DNA of 64,000 nt, from contig JBAIZL010000001.1 of assembly GCA_036971475.1 (NCBI GenBank), forward strand, positions 279,099,925-279,163,924, read 5' to 3'. Under the pieces are notes generated by a model, which saw only the letters and a program-made list of their open reading frames with translations, was not told the DNA's origin and did not search any database. Both the position numbers and the translations under genes were made by a program. Shown here piece by piece: positions 23,331 to 35,795 of this stretch (position 1 is the stretch's first letter; every line of letters starts with the position of its first letter). This stretch comes from Prosapia bicincta (Eukaryota; Arthropoda; Insecta; Hemiptera; Cercopidae).

Positions 23331-24980
23331 GGTAAGAGAATAGAGAGAAAAGAACAAAAGGAAGTAAATTGATTACTTAAGGCCAATATCTATACCACAC
23401 TTTTCAGGTGGAATCTAGAAACCTATATAAAAACAAGACATTTTTCTCCCTATTATTTTAGGTGAGTTCAGTAGGAATATTCACTGAAATACAGTTCTGG
23501 ATTAGGAATAACATTAGAAGTTTAAATAGAATTAAGAACGAATTGGTAGAAGAAAATATCAAGCAACGATGAAAATCAATGACAAGAACCCTTGTCCATA
23601 AGCCTGCTAAACAAATTTTGTAGGGACGAGATGGCTTTGTCAATGGGAAGTAGGGGGTTTAAGGGATTAAAGGACTGTGAAGAGACTTGGGAGGCTAATA
23701 TAGAAAAATAGCAGGAATGATACAATTTTTTTTTCAGGCTGACCTTCTGATAGAAATTACTAAAAACTAATAGCTAATCAGGTTCTGGCAGTCACATCAT
23801 CCCAACAGCTAATGGTTAGTGATTCTTTACAAAATACAAGCATCTGCATATTAATGTTTAAAAAATTGGGTTACATAATAATTGAGATAATAAACATTCT
23901 TTTACATACATATCTTATTTGATAATTTGTTAGCAAATTCAATAAAGTTGAAATTGTTTAGTCAGATTTACAAAATATTACAATATTTTACAGGCAAAAG
24001 CAAACCACTTTCTAACAGATTAAAAAAAATCTTAAGCCAGCTCAGTTTTACATTCACAAATATTAGTATGTATAATAAATACAAATATATTTTGTACACA
24101 GTTTATTGTTTGAAAAGTGCTGATACTTCTTATGATTTAGTTTTACAATAGTTTTGCTATCTAATGTATATTATATGTTTAATGAGATAAATTATTTTTC
24201 AAAAGTAGAAATTTAAAACACTGTGTGAATAGGTAAAAATAATTTAAACGTTTTCACTGTATAAAACACTTTTACTTCATTTGTTTGTTAAAAGGGGAGA
24301 AATAAAATTTGACAAATGTCAAAACATAAATGTAACACTTTTCTACCATGAAACAAAAGCATTTCAAAATTTATTTAATTATTTTATTTGGGTACATGTA
24401 GGCATTTATGAATTGAAAGTCAACAAAAACACTGATAATATAGATTACACATCTTTTACATTTATTTTATAATAGGCCTAATGCTAATTTTACATTTCAA
24501 ATTAAGGACATCCCAAAATAAATGACAATGAAATAAATCAATTACACAACTTACAAATATTTTTTTTACGCAATAATGAAATATTTACAAAATTAATTAC
24601 CATCAAATGTAATTAATCCCACAAGAAATGTTTGTAAAACATTAGTGAACTGCTTCTAGATCTGTTTTCTAGAAGAAGATGAGAAACTTACAGAATTTCC
24701 TGCAAGCTCAAAGTAAAATTAATCCCATTTATAATTATTTCATACTTATACTTCATATTTACAACATTCTTAAAAATATATAGGGCATTAAAAAACAGAT
24801 GTTCACAAATTCTGCAGAAGATAAAATCACTGCATTTCGCTGAAACTGCATTACATTGAAACTTTAATACCCAGAAACAGTAATGACAAAACTTGTGTCC
24901 TGTTATATACTACAGATCTGAAGTTTTGAAGGAACAATTGTTCGCAAAGAAAAAATTACTTAATATATACTATCACATTA
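23331..24980. other. AT-rich, probable 3' UTR and downstream of the SUMO protease gene
   Basis: No transposon or gene recognised. The part just below 24981 follows the stop codon of the minus-strand protease gene, so it likely holds the 3' UTR; several ttattt/tttatt (minus-strand AATAAA) signals occur but none can be singled out. Confidence 0.4.
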
Positions 24981-25559
24981 TCAATCATCTGCACGATGTC
25001 TTTTACGAGGACTTACTGAGTCTTGCTTCATGGGATTTACTCTCTGAGTAAGAACTGATTTTAAATCCATTCTTCTAACAGGCTTATTAGGAATGTTGAC
25101 GGGATTAATTTCTCCATTATCTAAATCTTCCACCTCAGATAGTACTTCTTCTCCTCCCATATATGCTTCATCCTCTTCATCTTCCTCCTCCTCTTCTTCG
25201 TCTACCTCGCCTTGCATCATTCCATCATCTTCAAGATCATGATCTCTCATACCACTAGTTCCTAATTCATCCTCTTCATCTATCTGTTCCTCATCCAACT
25301 CTTCCTCATCTAGCTGTTCATCATCTAAATCCATATCCTCTTCATCTCCTTCACTACACGAGTAATCAACTAATTGCCCTTTCTGATTCTCATCCTTAAG
25401 TCGCAGATCAGGTAGGTTCAGTGATTCAATGTCTATCTTCTGTTCCTCCATTAGACGATGTAACAGCTGTTGGATCTGATAACGCTTACAACTGACAACA
25501 TCTGCAGTAAACCAATCCTGTAATTCTTTGATTGGTATGTGGTAGTCTTTTATAGGAAT
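24981..25559 (-). CDS. SENP6/7-like last exon with acidic C-terminal tail
   Basis: 579 bases including the stop at 24981-24983. Starts [20 protein letters not shown], the conserved end of the C48 domain, then [18 protein letters not shown]. About 120 residues follow that are dominated by Asp and Glu, with repeated [24 protein letters not shown] units, then [16 protein letters not shown] and a basic end PRKRHRADD. The tail is longer than the vertebrate proteins' ends as I know them. Part of the acidic run is repetitive and could vary in length. Confidence 0.9.
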   Translation of the reverse strand: MPIKDYHIPIKELQDWFTADVVSCKRYQIQQLLHRLMEEQKIDIESLNLPDLRLKDENQKGQLVDYSCSEGDEEDMDLDDEQLDEEELDEEQIDEEDELGTSGMRDHDLEDDGMMQGEVDEEEEEEDEEDEAYMGGEEVLSEVEDLDNGEINPVNIPNKPVRRMDLKSVLTQRVNPMKQDSVSPRKRHRADD

Positions 25560-28500
25560 CTAAAACAAAGAAATACACTGATGAGAAGCATACAAAGATA
25601 TAAATTAACCCTTTGATACATGCCCTGATAAATCCCCTAGGAGCAACATATTTTTAAATTTCATCTTTTTACTAATTTTGCTCAAATTTTTAAATGATTA
25701 TACTATTTTTAATATTTGTTATGAAAATATTTAATATTTACAAAAGTATGCATTCGCTTAATTAGTAGCAATCCCCATTTTCAGCTTTGAATGGTCAGAC
25801 ACGGAAGTATTATCACACACAAAGTTATAGGCCTAATATGCTTTGGTTTCCGTAAAAATTTTGTTGACCAAATCTTTATCAAAAAATATTTTGAAAAAAT
25901 CTAATTCTCTAGTTCCGATGGGAAAACAAATTTTCAGAAGAGCCTGATTTATTTGTATCAAAATCATGCAACAATCTGTAAACATTTGAGACAAATCATA
26001 GATTTTGAACACAAAAAAATTGTGACTATGTACTCTGTGTACCATTTATTATGATAATATCAAATATTGAACCTAGAGTGTAGTACAATACATAGAAAAC
26101 AAAATTGTAAACAAACGGCAATGCTAATCTGAGAGAAGTGATAGAATGTTCATATATGGGAAAGCTGGCCATTGCACGATCTCATGAACTGATACGCGAA
26201 TGCTAATCAAAGAGTCAATAAAGAAAAACAACATTTAATTATAATGAAAGGTTTGTCCAGAATGCAAGTTTTCCTAGTACTTCTTTAAGAGTGATCACAG
26301 TTTCATGCATGTGGGTGCTTCTACCATATTTGTAATGATGTTTTCTAATAGCAAGTTTGAGCTTTGATTTGTAATTAATTTTCTCAAGGCAAAATCAATA
26401 AACCGGGACAAATTAATCAAGACATTATGACAAAATATGAAAGGTTCAAAATATTTATAGACGATTGCGAGCATTTCATTGTTTGTTCTGTACTACACAG
26501 TTATTTTTGCTAAGCATCTTACAATTTTTTGTTGTTGATAAAGTAAACAATACATTAAAAAATCTACTAAAAGAAGATAATGTATATACCAAAACACAAA
26601 ATTGTTGTTGTGTTACACTTATTGAGCTTTTTTCTTTGTTGGTTAACCTACCACCTTTCCACTAAAAGTTTTTTGGGTCAGGGTAGTCAAAGCTACCCAA
26701 ATAAAGTCCCCTGTCCTGCTAATGAAGTATGTTACTGTCTTTGTTGCAAATGAGGAGCACTTTTGTTAGGAAACCAGAAGTTCAGATTTACAAGGAAATA
26801 GTTGTATTTATACTTCTTTGTAGAATTACATTACGTTTTATAATTGTGTTACATTTTATTTGATCCTTAAAAAAATTCACCTAAAAACTGAACAATTCGT
26901 AAAAAAGCTCAATTTGAAACACACGTGAGAATAATATTCAGATTATATTTATATTCTAATTATATGGAAAAATATATTTTCAAAAAAAAAGTTATGTTGA
27001 AAATTAAATTTGTGTATCCATAAGATGTGAAAATTCTGGTAGCTATATTTATTGTTTACAAATATATATAATATTGTGAAAATACGTTATAGTATATATT
27101 TATACTTTAATTTATATGAAAAAATACAATAAAAATGTCATTTTAAATTTATTCGGAAGATCAAATGAACGGAATATCACCTGACCACGTGATCGACGCA
27201 GCGCCTCATAGTATAAATATTTACGTTGTGCCGCGACAGTCACCGGTAACGACATTATAGAATAAAATGTTTAAATGAATAAACATTATTTAAACAAAAA
27301 GTAGAAAAAAATTGTGTTTGAATGTTATCAGAAAACTGGGAGTCAATGTGTTAAACCTTAGCCGTTAAAACAATTTTGATGTAAAGTATGATAAAATGTC
27401 CAATACACCTTCCAAAAAATAGTTTTAAAGACAAACACATTGAATTCAAGATTTAGGGTCATTTAAACTTGCCCAAATTACATATGGTGATTCTTATAGA
27501 GACAACAACACTTTCGCTACCTCAATGTTAACAAAATAACTATTGGTACACACCACCTGACTCAGATATGCAATGTACAGCCTCTCTCCCTGGATCGAAG
27601 TTCCATGTATGTGTCGCTCGGGGTAGTTTAAATGACTGACGGCTCATATTTGGGACACTGTTTGCATGTTACTTTTATTCCTGTGACAAATCAGTGGTTT
27701 ACTTTAAATAGAGACAACAACACTTTCGCTACCTCAATGTTAACAAAATAACTATTGGTACACACCACCTGACTCAGATATGCAATGTACAGGCTCTCTC
27801 CCTGGATCGAAGTCCCATGTATGTGTCGCTCGGGGTAGTTTAAATGGACTGACGGCTCATATTTGGGACACTGTTTGCATGTTACTTTTATTCCTGTGAC
27901 AAATCAGTGGTTTACTTTAAATAGAGACAACAACACTTTCGCTACCTCAATGTTAACAAAATAACTATTGGTACACACCACCTGACTCAGATATGCAATG
28001 TACAGCCTCTCTCCCTGGATCGAAGTCCCATGTATGTGTCGCTCGGGGTAGTTTAAATGGACTGACGGCTCATATTTGGGACACTGTTTGCATGTTACTT
28101 TTATTCCTCTGACAAATCAGTGGTTTACTTTAACGGCTTTATATATTCATATTTGTCTGCAGGCATGCCTGACGTTAATGTGGGACATTTGGTCTCTCAG
28201 TTATCAAGGTCATTGACATCAAAATGACACCCTGGTTTATTCCTTCATGCCACTGAGGCTTTTTTGTTTTGAATGATCAGGTTTCACTAGGTTTAATCTA
28301 AATGACATTTACCACAAAAGATGTAAACATGTCACAAGTGATGGGTACATTTGTAAAAATTCTGTACTATGTATTTAACTCAAATGTAAACATATTTAGT
28401 CAATGTTACAATGATATTTATATTGTCTGTATTTTTTTGATATATAAGCAATCTGTCTAGCATGACCAGCTAAGATGAGTTATTTGGCTGTTTGTTGATT

Positions 28501-31500
28501 GATATAAGCCTTTGTAGTGGCTCTTATGTAAGACGCTCAGTCTGCGATTTTCGTGCTGTAAACCGACCGGCTCATATATGCGCCATCCCAAAAAGCACTA
28601 AAAACAAAAATATACATTCAACAAACATACTTCTAGGGGTTTTATGTAGTATAATAACTTATTACAACAACATTCTACTTTTGGTTGTAACAAAGGCCAG
28701 ATCCACATTAACATGGTCTAAAGCCCGGATTCTTACTGCCAGTCTGCCAAGAAACCAGACGCACATATATATGCCGCTTGGTAGTGAACATATTGAACAA
28801 CCTGTGGGGAAACTGACTTGATTGAAGGTCATGTTTAGTGATCAAGCATGTTTGCTACTCATTCCTATTACAACCAAATGGCCCTTTTTAATAGAAAACA
28901 CAGAAAAACAATAAATAATTTCTAAAACTATTGCCTTTGCAGAAGTAAATTCAAAAGTAAACAAAGTAACACATTAAAAGCAAGAACTCAGTGATTGACT
29001 CCTCTTATGAAATACTTTACATGTTTTTTCATACCTCAAAAAAAGTGTCCACATACTGCAAAAGATAAAGCCCACAATCTGTAAAGTTAGTCTGTTGTGG
29101 AACTTTTGGACTTGCACCTCTCATAACATTTTTTGAGAAATCTCTTTCTTCACCTTTGTGCTTTACTTTATACTCTATTCGTAAATAATCTCGTAACGTA
29201 GCTACAACTCGAGCCCGGCTACCTCCAGCCAATGAATCGAAAATAAGAATGCAAGGCCTAAAATTATAAATACAAATTATTAATTTTCAGAACATGTACA
29301 AAACAACAATAACAAATACATTTTCTATTTTATATTGTTATTTTGCATATATTACAAAATTAAGTTAGCAATATATAAATACACGTTTAATAATTTTATA
29401 ATCAAAGATAAAAAAAACCATGCAATATAAAAAGAGAGTTTTCAGTGATTAAGTGTTTAGTTTTAAAATTATAGTTCAGAATACAAATATCATTAATTTT
29501 GTATTTAAAAAGATACCATATAGGATTTTATATTATACATTTTTTAGAGATGTGAACAAAATAAAAAAAAATGTTAGACACTTTAGAAAACATTCATGTA
29601 AATCTTTATCAACATACTGTTTTATAGGTTCTCTTTCTAGTTTCAATTTTTTACTTTTCTTCTCCTCCTGTCCTGTTGGTAATTGCTCTTTTTCATCTTC
29701 ATCACTCAATGCTTTTGATTTTAAAATGTCATCAGATTCCTACAAAATAAATAAATAGATTAGACCATGAAATATAATAATTTCCTAAGATGTATATTAG
29801 TTTGCCAATTTTTTAAATAAAAGATTGCACAGTTTTATATTGCATGCTTTTGTGCCACCTTAAACCTGGATTATACAAAATTATAGAAATATAATTACAT
29901 TCTAAGCTGAGACAGGTGACATTCTACAACTTAGGTGCAAAAAATAAAATACAAAGAAACAAACGCTCTTTTCAATTATCTTCTACAGCAAAAAGATTCT
30001 GTTTTTACCTTAACTTTTTTACTTTACCTTATGCTTCTCATATCTTTAATCAATATGAAGGTAAGTATAAATTTGTTAAAATTCTAAACTTATTCTCTTT
30101 AACAAGTCTTTAGTTCTATTATAGTTCCCATTTTCTAAGAATATGTTTTCATTTCGACCAACATTTAAATCAAAGGTGGCTGTTAATTGGAAAAGTCTTT
30201 CGAAGAAGCACAGCAAGAAATACAATTCCGGGCAGTAAGCCAGCTTCCCACCCAAAAAATTTTTCTTTCCTTCTGTGAGACTCAACCATTCATGTATGTC
30301 AGGCAAATTTTTGCAGCATTTTAGTCAAAGGCGTATGAGATTTCTGGTGGTTTTCATTATGGGTTCACAGGGTTTATAATTTAGTTTTCTCTAATTTTTA
30401 GTTGTAAATGTTGTTGTTTTGAGTAAATGACATTACGATGGATACCTCTGTGAAATCTGTCCAGATAATCCTGCCTTGTGAACGGGTAAGTTCTTTGAAA
30501 AATACCGTGATTCCTTGCAAGCAGAAATACACTTGGTAAGTGTGAAGGGGGGGGGGGTCTGGGTTAATGACATAGAAAAGAGTGAGGTGATGAGCACATT
30601 AAATCCAAGTTGATGCTCAGTGAATAGTACAAAGTTTTCTAATTCAGATCAGGATCTATAATAAGAAATACCCTAGGTGACTTATAAAGTGTGATAAGTG
30701 ACCGGTTTAATGTTTCAACAATCTTGCTTATTATTTTTGTAAATGAGCGAATAAATAACAAAGATGTTAGTGTACAAAGTAGAATAAGGTTATGAACTCA
30801 AAAGTAATTTTAAAAACCTATAATTAAAAAAATCTGCAGTTTTTGTTTTCTTGCACAGCGTGGTCTTATATAATTAAAAATATAATTTTGCTTTGTGTCA
30901 TTTCAAGCACTTTTTTCTTAAATTTTTGGTATGTACATAAAATGCAAATACAGTAAACTCCCGATTATCCGTGGGCGGATTAACCGGTTTGCGGATTATC
31001 CGGGGTCTGCCATTGTTTTACAAATATCCAATTTTTATTCCAATCAGATTCATGTATTTAAATTTCCAAACGGTGAATTACGACGTAAATACATATAAGG
31101 CTTAACAGAAGTTAAGATGAAGGGAATAGATATGTAAATATGTACGTACTAATTTTTACATTGGAAGGGAAGGATCCCGACGCGGGCCAGCGAAATAAAA
31201 GGGGCGAGTAGACTACTGTATATAAGAGACAGTGACAAAATGCTTGGACGCCCGAAAACCAATGTGTATCATAAGATTGTAAACAAATGTCAGCTAATCT
31301 CGGCTATAAATAGTCTAGGACGTGACATATGCATTATCCATATCTGTCATATACATTATCGATCTTTATGGCTTTGTGACAAAAGTAGACAGTGTGCGAC
31401 AAAATGGTTCTCAAAAAAATTAGATCTCACATTAAAGCTAAATCAGTGCTCACAAAAAACAGACGAAAGTGACAGATTTTATTGTTAAAAAGGGAAAGTA

Positions 31501-34500
31501 TTATGTGTAAAGGAAATGACATAGGTACATACATACTTAATTTTGACATATACTTATGTACGTATTGTATATAGTTAGACATATAAATGTAGATGTTATA
31601 ATCCGTCAAATACATCGACATTTTAAATTACAGGGTGTTTAGTAAAATAGCTTGAAGAAATTCCCTGAGTTTTCCCTGACTTTTTCTCTTTTAGATGTCT
31701 ATAGAAAGCCCAGTTTACATTGGGCCCATCCATTGATATCTGAGGGATCTTGGATAAATCCAGACTTTGAACACCTTTTAAGAACGAATTGAGTAACTCT
31801 TTTGCTTTTGTGTCTGTAAGGAACACAGAACCAAAATATCGAGCTTTCACTTCATCCGTCTCTGCATCCCAATACCTAACACTCAAATCCATTTGGGCTC
31901 TTTGTGATATTTTGTTTAAACTTTCATCAAAGCCAATTACATAGTTAGAATTTGAATTTAATGATGTCAGTAACAGGTCTTTAAAATAATTTGATAAACT
32001 GAATACAACACTATAGGAAATTTTATCTTTCCGCAATCTCATGTTCTGTGCAATGGTGCTATCAGGGAACATCCTTGGAAAGAGGCACACACTACCTTCT
32101 GCATTGCGTAAAGAAGTGTTGCATTACTAAATTCACGCACCATATAATCTCTGCTTCGGTCACTTCATCTTTCAGTTTATATTTATCCTAAGGAAGGAGG
32201 GGAAGTAATGACGACATCTGCATGACGCGATTGCCCGCTACGGCAATGAAAACCGGAACCTTCCATGTTGAAATAAACAGTGTAAAAATAATCACCGTCA
32301 AATAAAACACATACTATCACGAGTCTAGACAAATAGCTGGCTACAAATGTTTACACAGCGTTCTGTGTGATCAGAAACAGACTGAGTTATCTGTTATCCC
32401 CACCCGTCCATATGATAACAGAACCACTGCGCACCCCAAGGCCACGGTCCAGCTAAAACTTCCCAGCTGTACCAACTCGACACATTAATTATTTATTGAC
32501 ATAAGTCCTGAAGTCATAGCAATGGGCTTATCAAATAAATAATGGGCATCTAAATAAAGAAGTGTTATTTCCTGACTGCCCTGCCCCTAAACCAGCCCGC
32601 TGGCTTACAATACCAAATATTCGAGAGCAATGGCCACTAGTTTTGTTTCTAATCAAAATAAATATTTTCCCGATTTTTTAAAATTTTCCCTGACTTTTCC
32701 CTGAATTTTCCAGAATCTTAACATTCCCTGACTTTTCCAGGTTTTCCCTGTCACTAGACACCCTGAATTATTTTCTGTATTTATTTTGTCCTCTGAAGAT
32801 TATTTGTGAATTGCATTAACCGGGGTCATTATTTGTGTAACTTATGGTATAATAATCGATTATCGATCGTTTTGCGTATACTTTGTTCATAGCGGATTAT
32901 CCGGGGAATTCGTTATCCGGCGTTGCCGGGCCACCCTATTCCACGGATAATCGGGAGTTTACTGTATTTTTAAGTAATATTGTATTGTTTATATATAAAG
33001 TTTTAACCACAATATCATCAATTTTAAAATTAAAATATTTATGAAATATTTTATTTCCCCTTCATTTATAGTATTTTTGCAGACAATCCTAGATTTTTAA
33101 TATCTGAGGTACCTATGCAACTAATTTCGTAGTTAATCATTATTTTAATGTATGAAGAATTTTATCAATAACATTATCCACTATATGTCATCGGTAATCA
33201 AATTTAATTTTAAAAAAGTAGTTTTGTCTGTACTTTTGACTATAAAATTAACATTTTATTGATTTGAAATAATCAGATCACAAATAATATTCAAGGTGAA
33301 ATGATTTTAAAAAAATATATATCTTTAACTTTATCATTCATATAGTATTAGTTTAAATGTAATTTAAATTAAAATATATCTTAATACAGGTAACATACAT
33401 TATCACTTGAAAAAGTTCCTTCTTCAGGCTCCATATCTTCATCTTCACCATCGGCTTCGTCCCTCTCTTCTTCTTCACCTCCTCCAAGTCCTCCACATTC
33501 TATTGTGACTGTATGAGTACTCACTGAATTATTGATAACGGCAGTGATTGTAGTGGAGCCAATTGTGTAGGGATTCTTGCCAAAGACTTTGGTTGATACT
33601 TCGGACATATCTCCATCTAATGCTCCTGTAAAAATGTATTGTAATTACTTTTTGCTAAAAATTTAATAACCTATTTATAATTTTTGTTTATAGATAATAG
33701 CAAAGAAAATGAAATGAAATTGAAACATATTTTTAAAAAAAATTACGGAAAATTTAGTATTAGGAGTATAATAAAATATAAATAAATGAAACACAAAAAA
33801 GAAAGATGGAAGAAACATTATTTTTATTAAATATTTAAATAAAAACAGGTGATGACACGGGAAATATCATGGCATTATGTTATACACAACCTACACAATA
33901 TCAAGAGCACAGTGGTACAATATATTACAATAAAAATATTGAAAAGAACCCCAATACCACAAAAATAATCAAAAATAACAAATAAAACAAGTTACTTAAG
34001 ATTAAACCCTTATGTACATTTCGATGACCATGTCATCATCATCAGAGGGTCTTGTTACAAAACACAATCTAGCACACAAGAAGTTACAAACTAGAATGAT
34101 GAAACTAGAATGATGAAGCTATTAGTTATTCTAGAGAGGTTTAGCAATAAACGATGTCTTATAGTCATTTGTCATTATGCATTGCAGTAGCACTCGTAGC
34201 TTGGCATTGTTGTGTTAGTAGATGATGCATATGTTCCGAGGTTTATTCTCGTTAATCCTTTACAAGCTATTAGTTATTCTACAGAGGTTTAGTAATAAGC
34301 GATGTCTTATTTACAGACATATGCCTTTATGCAATGAAGTATCACTCATAGCTTGGTATTGTTGTGCTAGTAGATGATGCTTATGTTCTGATGTTTATTC
34401 TCGTTAATCTTTTACAAGCTAATAGTTATTCTTATTATAAAGATATAAACCTGCCAAAAACCAATTTGCAAATTCATTATCCATAAATCAATACTAATGG

Positions 34501-35705
34501 TAAAAATAATAGTCGCATTAACAAAACTACTTATGCATTTCTTAAAATTAAGTCTAGAAAGAGTATCAATATCTAGAGAATTACTGAAGTTTGCTCACCT
34601 TTGGCTCCAACCTTGTCAGCTTGGAGAAAAAGAAATATTGTTTAGAATAATGAAATCTATATACCTATATTACTGTAAAATCTCAATCTATTGTTTTCAA
34701 AATTTTTATAAAAAATACCAAGGTGAGAGGAAGTGCATTATATATTTCCTGAAAGAAATAAACTCTAAATAATTAAGTCAACACATTAAGAACAAAAACC
34801 TATATGATTCATTCCAGTTCGATATAAAATAACGTTCTCCTTGAATTTCTTCTTATACAGTACTGCAAGGACAAGACAGAAGGAATGGAAAGGAGGTGTG
34901 ATCCAGGAGTTAAGGAAGAGGAGCAGTTAGGAAAATTTCCGGAGTCGTGGAGAGAAGCTTGGGGTGATCAGTGTAGTGTTGGAAGCTGGAGATAGTAGCA
35001 GTCCAAGGAGCTGGAGGAGACCGACCCTGAGAGCTAGAGATGAGAAGATAAGAAAATATAACCTTGGACATAAAAAATGGATCACGGCGCCAACAGACAA
35101 GAACTCTGAGGATCGTTCAAGCTACTCAATTTGAAATAAATAGTTAATTAATTACTAAAAATTCAATTTTTGTGAAATTAATTTTAAAGGCAACAAGTAA
35201 ATTCAGAAAAATGGTATGATGATTAATCTTTTAAATTAGATAATACAGTAACCTCATGTTAAAAATAAATATATTTAATTTAAGATGTTTTAAGATAATA
35301 TTAGATTCAAGACTAACAACTATCAACTTGTAAAGAGTTCTTTCTGTTTACCAGAAACTATCTGAACAGTAATAAATTTTTATGATTTAAAAATCTAAAT
35401 ATATAGGAAATTTTTGTAGTAGAGTCAAGTTGAATTTAATAAATAATCCAGTGAGTTTTTGTTAAGTCCAGAAAATGTTTTGTTAATTTTAATTTCTTCA
35501 AAATACAGATTTGGTGCTCAACAATTATTTATTTAATAATAATCCATAATATAAATTAATATTTTTTATAATTTATTTTCTAACATGTAAAAATCAGAAT
35601 GCAGTGGTGGGTTGTCGACTCCAGAAAGTGAACCAAGCGTCTTGTCATAAGTTTGGCAACAACACAAGGTTGAGTTGAAGTTTGCCGCCCAACATAATAG
35701 CTTTG

Positions 35706-35795
<90 letters not shown>

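Larger units (their letters stand above)
30951..32964. mobile_element. Tigger/pogo-type non-autonomous element with nested hAT-like insertion
   Basis: Inverted ends cagtaaactcccgattatcc (30951) and ggataatcgggagtttactg (ending 32964) are perfect over 20 bases and continue with GC-richer gcggattatccgggg-type repeats. TA flanks both sides (30949-30950, 32965-32966). About 880 bases belong to this element; 31631-32765 is a later insertion. No transposase could be read in the outer part. Lies in the intron between exons D and E. Confidence 0.9.

Noticed and set aside
27170..27260. Less AT-rich patch with cacgtg and tataaata
   Set aside because: No transcription start, LTR ends or exon could be linked to it. 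It lies deep in an intron.
28492..28821. 109-codon open frame
   Set aside because: It lies in a dispersed non-coding repeat; the copy at 41700-42080 does not keep the frame.
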